A program made the position numbers and the translations under genes. 64,000 nucleotides of DNA, taken from assembly GCA_003254905.1 (NCBI GenBank), contig QANU01086265.1, forward strand, positions 688,151-752,150. Reading direction: 5' to 3'. Source of the stretch: Nissolia schottii. Lineage: Eukaryota; Streptophyta; Magnoliopsida; Fabales; Fabaceae. Positions 33,612-46,249 of the stretch are shown here, in pieces. Positions within the stretch are counted from its first letter, which is position 1. Each line of letters begins with the position of its first letter. Under the pieces are notes generated by a model. That model had not been told where the DNA came from, made no database searches, and saw only the letters and a program-made list of their open reading frames with translations.

Positions 33612-35067
33612 TGATAAGTGTCATATTTTGATATTTCTATGGGTTTAAATGACACTTATATGGATTATTTTAGATGAAATTATAAACCAATTTCCCTAAC
33701 TTTATATGATTTTATTAAGTTTTGATGAATGAATGCATATATGTATAAGTTGATACAATTCGTGTCAAAATCTCATATAAGTAAAAAGCATAGAGTAAAT
33801 GGATGACAAAGAAAGAAAAGTATGGAAGTCCGCTCAGCGCAGCAGCTAGTAAAATCGCGATAACTTGAGCTACAGATATCGGATTGAGGTGGTTCAAATT
33901 GCTAATTAAAGCTAAGAAATAGATCTACAACTTTGTAGTTAATGTCAAGTCAAGATTCCCATTGAGAGGACCGCTGAGCTGTCCCAACTAACCTTTCAGA
34001 AACTGGCTGCCTTTGAAGACTCAGCTGCCAACCGACGCCACCTACCACCGCTCAGCGGCTTCACCAGCCCGCTAAGCGGGCAATCCGAGGCTTATAAATA
34101 GCCATGCTTCCAAGCTTTGCATTTTCATTCCATTCTCTTATCCTAGCTTAGACATACACTATATATTCGAGTAGAGGGTAGAGAGAAGTGTTTAGGGGCT
34201 AGAGAAGCTGTCCAAGGAAGCAGAGGGAAGAGATTCCGGAGATTCTTGTTCACGGTGGAGTGGAAACACAACATCATTGACCACCGATCTCCCTGCCTCC
34301 TTGATTCTTCTATAAGCTTATAAGCTGTCCATGACTATGGATAGCTAATTAATTTTCTTCTTTGTTGGGATTTGATGAATACTATGGTTCAAATGTATTT
34401 ATTTTGACTCTATTATGTATAAGCTATTGAATTCTATGATTTTGCATGATTTAATCTTGAACTTTATGCTTGTTTTGGTGTGATCAACTACAACATGATT
34501 TAAGATTCAGTTTTGTATGCGAGAATGACATTATTCAATTGGATCTAGATTAATTCATCCAATATTTGTTAAACTACTTGAGAAAGAGTTCAGCGTATTG
34601 GTCATTTTAACATCTGAAGCGACTACGATTCACTTTATTAATCGTCTACGAGAGCGACAACTAATATCGGGAATCACATCATCTTGTTATACTCGAGAAA
34701 GATGATTGAGATAAGAACTGATGGCAAGGAAATCAAGAATTTAATAGTTTATATGAATTGAGTTATCAGATATATGAAAACCATAATAGAATTCAAATCC
34801 TAACAAAACTCTTGTATCTGTTTTTCACTCATTTACATTTTATTGTTCATTTTATCTTATATGCTTATTCCCAAATTACAAATCAACCAACCATTTATCT
34901 TGTTTAATTAATCAAACTTAAGAACGACTTTTACTATCACAACTCCCTGTGGATATGACTATACCCGCACTATATTGCAATTGGATCCCTTGAGGATCTG
35001 AAAGTAGTAAAGTAAGGATACACACACACACACACACACGAGAAAGAACAGAAATAAGCTTTCAACA
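33612..35067 (+). mobile_element. Solo LTR with CCGCTCAGCGG palindromes, copy B
   Basis: 1456 bp from TGATAAGTGTCATATT to AAGCTTTCAACA, flanked by perfect 5-bp repeats CTTAA (33607-33611, 35068-35072). Same family as 17395-18921 in the opposite orientation. TATAAATA is at 34093-34100; palindromic motifs occur at about 33831, 33972, 34049 and 34070, the last pair 21 bp apart and ending about 15 bp before the TATA box. A (CA)n run lies at 35022-35038. Confidence 0.9.
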
Positions 35068-35072
35068 CTTAA

Positions 35073-35849
35073 CTCAGTCTGACCTAGACGAATTTCATAA
35101 AACCCGGTGACTCGGCCCGGTTGGGTCATGCTTGCTTTTTTTTTTTCCTTTTCTTTTTAAATCAAAACCATGTGATTTAGTAAAGGAAAAAAATGATATT
35201 GCTTTCTTAATTGAATTTGTTGATTCTGTTACAAATTGAGATCCCAGGGCACCAATTTAGTTACGAATTTCAGTTACTTCATTTGTAGGAATTGATTTCG
35301 ATTTAGATACTAATCAAAATTTTATGATTATTTTGTTTCTGGCATATCCATAACCGATCAATTCAATACTAAGTTTTATTAGCCATTGGACTAAATGAAA
35401 TTTACTAGTGCTTAATCCTGAGTTTAATGGCAAAATTGTTGAGTCAAACCATGTCTTAGTATAATATTATGATAGTGGTTCTGCTTGTCCCCCTCCTATC
35501 CATCTCATGATCATAAAAGCATTTTTCAACCTCGTTTCATTTCGTCATCTATTACACTGTTACTCATACAGTCTGTCTTAGGTTCAGTCTGATATGATCA
35601 TGATGCAACCAACGAAAGTGTTTATGTGTATGAGATTTGAAGTTTGAATGTTTTTATGTATTTTAAAGTCATTTTATGTTACGATGAATGTTTAAATAAA
35701 TGCATATTATTTATGTGGTTTTTTTTTTATTTTTTTGGTTATATATTTATTATTATTATTATTTCATTTATATCCAGGTTAGCAAGTGACCTAGTGACCC
35801 ACTGGTTGAACCAGTGACCCAATGAGGTGGTTAGGTCAAGTCTCGACCC
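35073..35849. other. AT-rich DNA, no gene
   Basis: No ORF with a recognisable domain. The sequence contains T-rich runs and an ATT repeat near 35748-35763. Confidence 0.5.
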
Positions 35850-37710
35850 AGGTTTTATAACACAGGTCAACAGGTAGTTCACATGGAGATGAGTTGAAGA
35901 GCATCACACAAAATGTGATGACGGATAAAATGGCAATCAATCTCAATGTATTTGGTGCACTCATGGAATACATCATTATGAACAATCTGAATAGCACAAC
36001 GGTTATCACAATAGAGATCAATAGGGGAGGATTAAGAGATGCCCAAATTGTCAAGAAGCCAATGTATCCAAAGGAGTTCGGATGTGGTGTCAGCAAGAAC
36101 CCAATACTCGGCTTCGGTACTAGAACGAGCTGTCAAAGTCTGTTTCTTGCTGAGCCATGAAAGAAGAAAGTCCCCTGGAAGATACAATAACCAGTCATAG
36201 AGCGACGATCGATGGGATAGCCTCCCCATCGATGGGATAGCCTCCCCAATTAGCATTAGAATAGCCTTTGAGGATCAAGGGAGAATAGGCAGAAAAGTGA
36301 AACCCATGAAATAGTGTTCCCTTGACATAATGAAGAATGCGAAGGACAACAACATAGTGAATAAATCAAGGAGTACTCATAAATTGACTGACCAGGTGCA
36401 CAACATAGGAAATATCAAGGCGAGGTACCATCAAGTAGATTAAGCTCCTAACCAATTGTCTATAAAGAGTATGATTATCAAGTACGGTACCATCCGTAAG
36501 TGTAAAACGAACATTAGTCTCAAGAGAGATGGATTCTCTGCGGCTATCTATAAGTCCAGCTCAAGAAAAAAGATCAGAGGTATACTTGCTAGGGATAAAC
36601 AAATGCCCTCAGTGGAGGAAAGAACTTTAAGACCCATGAAATAATTGAGAGGGCCAAGATCCTTCATCTTAAAATGGTGGTTCAAGGACTTTTTAAGATC
36701 GGTAGTACCTTAGATGTCATTGCCAGTAATGATTGTATCATCAACATAGAGTAGTAGTAACACAGAATCTTGATCAATCCGGCAGATGAAGAGAGTAGAG
36801 TCATGCGAACTATATGAGAACCCAAGTTAACTGACAGTAGAGTTGAACTTGAAAAATCATGCTTGGGGGGCCTGCTTTAGGCCGTGCCAAGCTTTACATA
36901 GAAGACACACCTTGTTTGGTGGACAAGTGTAACCCATGGGAGATCGCATTAAACTTTCTCCACTAAGTCACCATTGAGAAAGACATTCTTCACATCCATT
37001 TTATTAAGAGTCCATCTTTGAGTTTCCGCGATAGTAAGTAAAGTCTGCGGTGATGCGAGCAACAAGAGCAAAGATCTACTCATAATCAATCCCATATTCT
37101 TGAGTAAAACCCTTAACAACTAAGCAAGCTTTGTATTGTTCAACAGAGTCATCAGAGTGAGTCTTGATTTTGTACACCCACTTGCATCCCACAAGTGTCT
37201 TATCAGAAGGAGGTTAACCAAGTCCCAAGTATGAATCTTCTCTAGTACTTGTAACTTTCTTTCAAAGCAAGTTGTCAATGGGGGTCTGTGGAGGCTTCTT
37301 TATATGATTGAGATTCATGTAAGTGAAGCATGGTAGAAAAACAATGATAATCACATAGATAAGAAGGTGAATTTCTTATCCTTGTTGGACGCTCAGAAGG
37401 TAAAGGGTTAACTGATGGTGGATCCATGTTCAAAAATTGTTTAGTGGGAACTATTGTACCATTAGAAGAGAGTGAGAGCTTACAAGAAGAAACTGCATCA
37501 GAGTCACTAGGAAAAAGATCAATGGAGAAATAAGTGAAGAGAGGACTTGAGGTTGGAGGAGTGGACTTGCAGGTGAACAAAGATGAAAACATATGGTGTT
37601 TCCAAAAGATGATGTGTCATGAGATACGGATATGCTGAGAGATAGGATCCCAACAATGATAACCTTTTTGCTCTATCCCATAGCTTAGAAAGCAACAAAG
37701 GCGAGCACGA

Positions 37711-39133
37711 ATGTGAAGAAGATTCTTTCTCTGACCATTGATGGCTTGGTTTTGATGAAGACAACTCGCATCAACAAAAAACAAGAAAAAGACAAAGACA
37801 CAACTGATGAATTGCAACGATCAACCGATCATCATATTGAAGGTTCAAGTGTTTTTACCCTAGAGTTTAATAGTTAGCACTTGTTATTGATATCATGGTT
37901 AATGGCTCATAAGTTTTTCATTCTAACAAGTCTAACACTTTTGCTAAAATCCTAAAATCATTTAGCAACACTTCTCTAGGGTTTGCAACACTCGGAAAAC
38001 ACTTTGTTGTGTCAGTAATAGATTACTGGATTTCAGTAATTGATTACCAGTAGTTTAGTAATCGATTACAGGGTTTCAGTAATCGATTACCAGCATCAAA
38101 ACTTTGAAAATATAACATTTTCTGCATGAGTAATCGATTACCAACTTGCTGTAATTGATTACCAACTCGAGAATTGTGAAAATAAGTGGTTTTCATGTGT
38201 GTAATCGATTACACACTTATGGTAATCGATTACCACCTCAGAAACTTTCAAAATTGGCATTTGTTGTGTGTGTAATCGATTACATACTTATGGTAATCGA
38301 TTACCATCCCACAGAATTTGAAAATTGGCAGTTACCATGTGTGTCATCGATTACCACACTTGGTTAATCGATTACATGTTCGAATGGGTATGTTTTTTCA
38401 TGAAACAATGCGTTGTTTTGCATTTGTATGCATTGGCAATGGTTCATGAACAGGAACCTCTGCCTATATAAGGTTGGAACTCATGCAGAACCAAAACACC
38501 ACTCCAGAACTCAATTATTACTTTCATATTCACAAAGTTCTGATCAATTTTCAATGGTGTTTCAATCCAAATCTTAAGAAAGCCCTTTGAGCCTTAACTG
38601 TTATATCTGAAGTGATTTCTATTCAGGATTATCCAACCCTGAGTTTTAGGATTGGCAAAGCCATTGTATTACTTCTTCATACAACTGTAATTGTTGTTAA
38701 TCACCGTAGTGTTCGGTGTGGTTGTTCTGATATTCACCGTAGTGTTCGGTGAAGGTACTGTATAACCAGGGGAGCGGGTTGTTCTCTTGAAGTTGTCGGT
38801 GTAAGTGCCTCGGTTGTGAGGTTGTACACAACACAAGTTTACATAGTGGAAAAATCCCTGAATCAGAACAGGGGACTGGACGTAGCCTTCGGTGGTTGAA
38901 GGTGAACCAGGATAAATTCTCTGGTGTGATTTTTCTTATCCCTACACTCTTTACATTCAGCAATTTACAATTTCCGCTGCCTTAACATTAACATCTATTC
39001 TGTTATTGCTGGGTCTTGTTCATAATTTGGGAATTAGGGTTTCATAATATTCACCATCTTTCAAAGAACCAAAATCCGTCAAAAACAAGAGAAACCTAAT
39101 TCACCCCCTCTTAGGTTGCTATCTAGAGTTACA
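37711..39133 (+). mobile_element. Solo LTR with GTAATCGATTAC palindromes
   Basis: About 1423 bp from TGTGAAGAAGATTC (37712) to TAGAGTTACA, with CACGA on both sides (37706-37710 and 39134-39138; one extra A at the left junction). Discounting one CACGA, the interrupted copia integrase frame is continuous, which confirms the boundaries. Same family as the split solo LTR at 51166-61878. Palindromes at 38020-38375 precede TATATAA at 38465. Confidence 0.88.
38022..38471 (+). promoter_or_regulatory. Palindrome-pair array upstream of LTR TATA box
   Basis: GTAATCGATTAC or one-base variants start at 38058 and 38079, 38130 and 38151, 38201 and 38222, 38272 and 38293, 38343 and 38364: pairs 21 bp apart, repeated every 71-72 bp. 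Further variants lie at 38022-38050. TATATAA begins at 38465, about 90 bp after the last palindrome. Many variants are CG to TG changes in the central CG. Confidence 0.75.
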
Positions 39134-39411
39134 CACGAGGTTCAACAAAATAAGAGACATTACTAATGATAGAGGATCGTAGTCGATTGATGACATAGAC
39201 AACAGTGAGGGCAGCTCCATCCCAAACACCCCGAGGACAAGAGGAAGAGATAAACATGACACGAACAGAGTCAAGAATGTGACAATGCTTTCTCTTTGCA
39301 TGACCATTTTGTTGAGAGGTACTAGGACAAGAAAACTTGAATAGAGTTCCCTGTTCATCAAGAAATGTCAAAAACTTTGAGTCACGATATTCCATGAAAT
39401 TGTCACGTCAG

Positions 39412-40100
39412 CGATAATCCATAGTCTCTAGGCTAAAAAAAAAGAAAGAAACTTGTGTGCACTGTAGCGGCACGACGAGAAATAGTGCCCATGGAGCACT
39501 GTAGCGATGCGAAACACAAGTCCCACATTGGATGCAACACCAGTGGGGAGTCTCCAGCTCTTCCTATATATAGAAGCGATCTGTGAGTGTTTAGACTTGT
39601 TCATTCACTCTAAAGCTTGAAAGGTTCCACTTTTGTGAGACCATTCACTCTAGTTCTTTTTATTCCTTTCTCTTTCTCGTTTTCTATCTGTGGGGAAGCA
39701 GTGTCTCTATGTAAGGTGTTAGGAGCTCCCGACGTTAATGCTCCTTAGCAGTCAGCCATTTTCAGGTGAGTGACTTTTTTCACGGTCTATTTTCTGACTA
39801 TGTAATTATTTTTAGAATTATTTATTTTATGCATGTTTTATGAAATCCTAGGAGGCAGAACTTATTTTATTATTTATGAAATTAGTTATGCATTTTAGGA
39901 ATTTCCTTATTTATGAAAATAATGATATATTTAGAAAAATAATTTATTTATGAAAGTGGATATTTATGAAACTATTTTTTAAAAAGTTATGAAACTATTT
40001 TTGAACTACATGAGACCATATGTTTTATTTCATTAAGTATGACATGTTACATGTGTATGATATTTATGAATTAAGTCATGTTAGGCTATCAGTTATCAGT
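39412..40100 (+). mobile_element. Truncated solo LTR, family of 11586-13100
   Basis: Aligns with the reverse complement of 12560-13100: the A-rich start, the USE-like element and TATA (39520-39572), CATTCACTCTAAAGCTTGAAA, GTGGGGAAGCAGTG and TTAATGCTCCTTAGCAGTCA. It loses similarity near the start of the minisatellite. End positions are approximate. Confidence 0.7.
39520..39572 (+). promoter_or_regulatory. USE-like element and TATA box, 34-bp spacing
   Basis: GTCCCACATTG (39520-39530, one mismatch from RTCCCACATCG) is followed after exactly 34 bp by TATATATA (39565-39572). Layout is the same as 12997-13049 although the spacer sequences differ. Confidence 0.6.
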
Positions 40101-40284
40101 TATGATTTCATGTTCAAGCTATATACCGAAGCAATGATAACAAGGAATTGTATTAGTGAACATGTTGAGAGTGTTCTATGTAACTTTACAAGAAAGGACA
40201 CTATCTTATTTATAAGCATATTGCCAATTATCAAAACTATAACTGTTATAATAAATATTTAACCTATAAGTAACTTTGTAACAA

Positions 40285-43200
40285 TACCGATCATGGAGTT
40301 ATTGTTATCAATAATATTTCATAACAACACGAATCATTGAATTATTCTACAATAATTTTTAAAGCCACACAAATCATCACATTATCCACAGTAATTTTGA
40401 ATGTTATGAGTTGTTGAGTTATTCCACGGTAATTTTAAGAATCATATGGGTCATCAAATAGATTTTAGTACCAACGAATCATCTAATTATCCCACAATAA
40501 TATAAAAAATCACACAAGTCATCGTATTTTTTCACAATAATTTTCAAGGTCATACGATCAAATAATCTCACAATAATTTTCAACACCAACATGACATCAA
40601 ATTATCTAACAATTACTTTCAAGGTCATATGAGATACTTTTCAAGGTCACATGGATTGTCAAATTATCCAATAATGATTTTCATAGACATAGAATAATCT
40701 CACAATAATTTTTAGATCATACAGGTGATTGAATCTTCCCACAATATTTTGTTGGGTCATAAGAATCATCAGATTATCACAATAATTTTAAGGCTCATAC
40801 AAATCGTTGAATTATCTTGCTATAATTTTTAGTCATACAAATCATCAAATAATTTCTAGTACCAATGGGTCATGTAACTATCCCACAAAAATTTCAAGAA
40901 TCACATGGATCATCGAGTTATCCCGCAATAATATTTAGGGCTATACTAGTCATACAATATTCTCAAAATTATTTCTAGAACATACGAGTTATCAAATTAT
41001 CCCAAAGGAATTCATAGCGCCATACAAGTCATCAAATAATTTGAATATAATTTTGAGTACCAATAGTCTTCAAATTATCCCATGACAATTCCAATAATCA
41101 CTGATTACATTGGTCATCAAACTACCCAACAATTACATTCAAAGTTGTACAAGTCATGGAATAATACTATGATACTTTCCAAGGTCATACAAATTATCAT
41201 ATTATCTAACAATGATTTTCGTAGTGGTAGAACAATCCCACAATAACTTTTTTTGTTGTAAGGGTCTCTGAAAATCCCGCAATGATTGCTAGAGCCATAA
41301 GGAGTAATCGAATCATCCTATAATAACTTCTAGAGTCACACGTATCATACAAGTCACAAAATAATTCTACATTTGTTTCTACATCATACAAGTCATTGAA
41401 TTATCACACAATAATTTTTGGGTCATAAGGGTCATCAAATAATCTCAAAATAATCTTAAGTGCGATCGGGTTATCCAAGAATCCCACAATAATTTCAATC
41501 ACACAGGTCATCGAATTATCCCATAATAATATGTAGAGTTATAGAATAATCCTACAATTATTTCTAAATCAAACGGGGTCATCAAATTATTCCAAACTAA
41601 TTGTCAAGGCCATACAGGTCACCAAATAATTTTACAATAATCTCTAGTATCAACAAGTCATCACATTATCGCACGATAATTTCAAAAATCATACAAGTCG
41701 TCAAATTATTTCAAAATTATTTTTAATTCATATGCATCATCAAATTAGCCCACAAAACTTTTCAAAGTCTTAAGGGTCATCAAATAATTCCATAATATCA
41801 TACTAGGGGTCATACGAGTTATCAAATAATTCCACAACAATTTCTAGTACCAACGAGTCATCAAATTATTCCAAGATAATTTCTAGAATCACACAGGTCA
41901 TCAAATTATCCCACAATAATTTTAACGGTAATACGGGTTGTTAAAATCTCACAATAATTTTAAAGGTCACATGAGTCCCGAAATAATTTCAAGTACGACC
42001 GCTCATCCAAGAATCCCCAATAATTTCAAGAACCACACAGGTCATTGAATTATCCCATAATGGCCTTATAATTATTTCCAAATCATACGTGTATCAAATT
42101 ATCCCATAATAATTTTTAAAGTCATACAAGTCGTTAAATAATTTCACGATAAATTCTAGTATCAACGGGTCATCAAATTATCCTTTGATAATTTCAAGAA
42201 TCACATGTGTTGTCAAATTATCCCACAATAATTTTCAATATCAAACAGGTAATCAAATAATGGCACAAAAAATTTTAAAGTCAAAAGGGTCACTAGATCA
42301 TCACGCAATAATTTCTAGTACCAACGGGTCCTCGAATTATGCCACAATAATTTTCAAGATTATAGGTCATAAAATAATCTCACAATTATTTCCAAATCAT
42401 ATGCATCATCAAATTAATACACAAAAATTTTCAAAGTCCTAAAAGTTATCGAATAATCCCACAATAGTTAAGGTTATACAAGTCGTCAAATAATCCCACA
42501 AAAAATTTTCAATACAAATGGATGATCAAATTATTGCATAAAATTATTAAGTCATAAGGATAATTGAATAATCCCACAATATTTAGGGTCATATGCATCA
42601 TGAAATTATACCACAATCTATAGGACCATATGGATCATTAAATAATCCTACAATAATTTTCAATACCAAAGGGACATCAAAGTATCCCACAAATGTGTTC
42701 AAAGTCACAAGGGTTATCGAATAATCTCACAATATATAGGATCATAGAGTCATCAAGTAATCCCAAAAAAAATTTCAATATCAATCAGTCATCGAATTAT
42801 CCCACAATAATTTCAAATCACACGAATAAAAGAATTACTGCACGATATTTTTCAAGATCATACAGGTCATAAAATAATCTGACAATAATTTTCAAATCAT
42901 ATATGTCAACAAATTATCCCACAATTTTTCAAAGTCACATTAGTCATTGAATATTCCTACAATCTATAGGGTTATACATGTCATCAAGTAATCCCACAAT
43001 TATTTCTAATATCAATGGGTCATCAAATTATCCCACAAATATTTTCAAAGTCACAAGTATCATTGAATAATCCCATAATATAGGGTCATACGGGTCATCA
43101 AATAATCCTGCAAAAATTTTCAATACCAACGGATCATCTAATTATCCAACCATAATTTCAAATCACACAAATAATAGAATTATTTTACAATATTTTCCAC

Positions 43201-43885
43201 GATCATACGGGTCAAAATAATTTGATAATTATTTCCAAATCATATGTGTTAATAAATTATCCCACAAATTTTTTCATGGTCACAAGGACCATCGAATAAT
43301 TCCACAATTTATAGGGTCATATGGGTCATCAAGTAATCCCACATAAATTTTCCCTACCAATGGCTCATCAAACTATCTCACAAATGTTTTCAAAGTCACA
43401 AGGGTCATCAAATAATCCCACAATTATGGTCATACTGGTCATTAAATAATCCAACAAAAATTTTCAATACCAACATATCATTGAAATATTCAAGTATAAT
43501 TTCAACTCACACAAACAAAAGAATTATCACATAATATTTTCTACGATCATATCGGTCATAAAACAATCTAACGATTATTTTCAAATCACGTGTCAACAAT
43601 TTTTTTCAAAAATTTTTTCGATGTCACAAGGGTCATCAAATAATCTCAAAATCCATAAAGTCATAAGGGTTAACAATTAATCTCACAATAATTTTCAATA
43701 CCAATAGGTCATCAAATTATCCTACAAAAATTTTCTGTCACAAGAGTCATAAAATAATTTCACAATATATAAGGTCATATGAGTCATCAAGTAATCCCAT
43801 AAAAATTTTTAGTACCAATGGATCATCAAATTATCGCACTATAACTTCAAATCACATGAATACTAAAATTATTCCATAGTATTTT
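40285..43885. repeat. 3.6-kb minisatellite, about 38-bp monomer with 345-bp higher-order repeat
   Basis: Degenerate monomers of about 38 bp close to GGTCATCAAATTATCCCACA followed by ATAATTT. In the right third a higher-order period is visible: the variant segment TTTCAAATCACACGAAT recurs at 42811, 43156, 43500 and 43845 (345, 344 and 345 bp), about nine monomers per block. No ORF crosses monomers. The left part is more disordered. Related sequence in the opposite orientation lies at 63868-64000. Confidence 0.9.
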
Positions 43886-44264
43886 TGTTACGGACTAGGC
43901 TATAAAGGCCCATCCTAAGCCACCTCCAAGATCCGGACCCAAAGTCCGCAGACCAGCCCAATTCGCTTGGCCACTCGCGAGCCCTCGAATGGTTCCAAGA
44001 TCCTCTGCTCCCACCTTTTCAGGCTCAACAGCTCCAAGATCCTCTCCTCCCAACTTCTCGGGCTCAACGGCTCTGAGATCCTCTCCTCCCACCGCAACAC
44101 GCGGACACGAGATATTCTCCCACCACCGCGACACGCAGAAGAACCTCAACCACCCCAACTATATAATAACCCATACCCCAGGTATGAAAGATCATCTAAT
44201 TATCACTCACTAAACTCCCTTAAACCGTTGCTTACTTGCGCGTTGGAGTGTTTGCAGGTACACA
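43886..44264 (+). repeat. 5' LTR of the Tat element
   Basis: Starts TGTTACGG, contains CTATATAATAACCC (TATA, about 44158-44171) and ends near GCAGGTACACA; the end is approximate because no second LTR is available for comparison. A roughly 45-bp phrase (CTCAACAGCTCCAAGATCCTC type) is repeated three times at 44000-44090. Confidence 0.65.
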
Positions 44265-44330
44265 CTGCAACGCGAGTCCAGAGACCCGACCAGAGACAAA
44301 GGCGCGGAAACCACGACTTACAATGCCACT

Positions 44331-45600
44331 TTGACGGTCTTAACCGCAATAATGGCCGAAGCCAAGAGATCCATGACAGAGAAGAAGAATCTGTCTACCG
44401 AGAAAGATCCGCGGAAGCAATTCCAACCACGGAAAGAATCTGCGTCAACCACAGGAGAGCCAGAGGAAGGGATAACCAACCCTTCACCGACGAGATTCTC
44501 AATGTCATTGCCCCCAAGGGTTTCGGCAACTAACCGACATGGAAGTGTACGACGGCACCTCAGACCCCCAGCACCACCTAGATGCCTTCAGACATCGGAT
44601 GGTCCTGGACGGAGTCTCCGATGCCATACAATGCAAATCCTTTCGTGTAACCCTCAGGAAGGGTGCTCTGATGTGGTTCAATGCGTTACCGTCGAAGTGC
44701 ATCCAGTGCTTCGACGACATTACTGAACGTTTCCTCGCCAACTTCACCACGAGAAGAACAAAGCCCACGACAGAGGTAAGTCTATTGGGTGTAATCCAAA
44801 AAGGCGAAGAATCCCTTCGACAATACCTTGATCGTTTCTACGAGGAATGTGCCCAAGTAGAAGACCTGCAGCCGCAAACAGTACTCATGGGGCTCACTAA
44901 CGGCCTCAAAAAAGGCAGTCCCTTCGCGAAGAACTTGTCTAAGTGACCTCCGCGTAACCTGATTGAGATACAAGAACGCGCGGAGGAATACCTCTACCAA
45001 GAGGAGGGAATCCAAGCCATCAAAGGCAACTCACCCCGTGAAGGACCGCGGAATGCTACAGACCCAAGAAGAAAGTTCGCTCAGCCACCCCGCGGAGACC
45101 GACCCAAGAAGGACTGCCCGCGGATGCCGAAGGAGGGGCGCTACACCAATTACGCTCCTCTAAACGTGTCCTTGACACAGCTATACAGGGAACTACAACA
45201 AAGGGAAGATTTCCCTAAACCAAAACCCATAATAACGCACCCAGGAGCGGATACAACCATGTACTGCGCGTACCACGACACATATGGACACACCACAGAA
45301 GAATGTGTGGACCTCAGAGATGAGGTAGAAAGCTGGGTACGCGGAGGAAGGCTTGAAATATATGTGATACAAAAGAGAAAACGCAAGTACGACCACCGAG
45401 AAGCTGAACGGAGACCCTACCCGAGGGACACCCGAGAAAACAAAAGAAGAGAAGACCACCCCGATGACCGCAGAGAGCGAAGAGCAGAGCCGACCAGGAT
45501 CATCAACACGATCGCAGGAGGATTCGCGGGAGGAGGCTCCTCCAGATCAGCCAGGAAGAGGCATCTCCAGGAAGTGTTGTAATTGGAACGAGCAACGGGA
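44331..45600 (+). pseudogene. gag of the Tat element
   Basis: The capsid-type segment at 44539-44946 includes YDGTSDPQHHLDAF and LMWFNALP, typical Ty3 gag, and ends at a premature stop. The region at 45124-45582 has the Tat-specific YCAYHDTYGHTTEEC metal-binding-like motif and a basic tail. Frames change between them. Confidence 0.82.
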
Positions 45601-45699
45601 AACAAATCCCGCAGACCACGCAACCTCCCCGAGATCACGTTCACCCGGGAGGATTTCGCGCATACAACACCCACCCACGATGACCCTATAGTCATCTCA

Positions 45700-46110
45700 G
45701 TCACCCTGGTAAACGCGGAAGTCTGAAGAGTGTTGCTTGACCAAGGAAGTTCCGGCGACATACTGTTCAGAAACTGCTTCGATCAGCTCGGACTCAAGAA
45801 CTCCGACCTCGAGCACTACCCCGAGGACCTCGTGAGCTTCTCCGGAGAAGCGGTCAAACCCGACGGCTACGTCTCCCTCTACCTCACCATTGGACGAGAG
45901 CCAACTACCAGGGCGGAAAAGGTCACATTCCTGGTAGTAGATAAACCATCAGCCTACAACATCATTTTAGGGCGGCCCACGTTGAATGCCATCAACGCGG
46001 TCATCGCAACTGCCTCCCTAATAATGAAATTCCTAATCACTGGCACCGAAGTCGTGACGGTGTGCGGTGACCAGATCACCGCTAGAAGATGCTACAATAC
46101 CAGCCTGTAG
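45700..46110 (+). pseudogene. Protease of the Tat element
   Basis: DQGSSGDILF near 45738-45768 is the active-site loop of a Ty3 retropepsin; further on ILGRPTLNAINAV is the conserved C-terminal flap region. A stop directly upstream (45725) separates it from gag. Confidence 0.8.
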
Positions 46111-46249
46111 ATACAAGCACGCCGGGACAAGAGGCATCCCAGTCCGCGGAGAACATCCAACCCCCAAGGACTCGACATGATGCTTACCGAGATCTTCACC
46201 GCAGAACCTCAGCGAGAAAGGCCTGAACCAGAGGAAAAACTGTAACCCA

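Larger units (their letters stand above)
35850..39395 (-). pseudogene. Ty1/copia pol remnant, split by a solo LTR
   Basis: On the minus strand the order is integrase core (39395-39134, with the FSCPSTSQQNG motif), the solo LTR insertion, the integrase C-terminal/linker region (37705-37275), reverse transcriptase (about 37250-36300, catalytic YVDD encoded at 36748-36737), then RNase H (36256-35850, with SRSSTEAEY-like ARSSTEAEY and the LLWIHWLL segment). Integrase before RT defines Ty1/copia. There are multiple frameshifts and stops, and no LTRs of its own are visible. A 20-bp segment (GATGGGATAGCCTCCCCATC) is tandemly duplicated near 36208-36246. Confidence 0.85.

Noticed and set aside
38155-38367. 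ORF translating the GTAATCGATTAC array into repeated VIDY/NRLP-like residues
   Set aside because: The repeat lies upstream of the LTR TATA box and the peptide is only a by-product of the DNA repeat.
40285-43885. Possible CRISPR-like or protein-coding repeat
   Set aside because: There are no conserved direct repeats with unique spacers and no ORF crosses monomers; it is a eukaryotic minisatellite.
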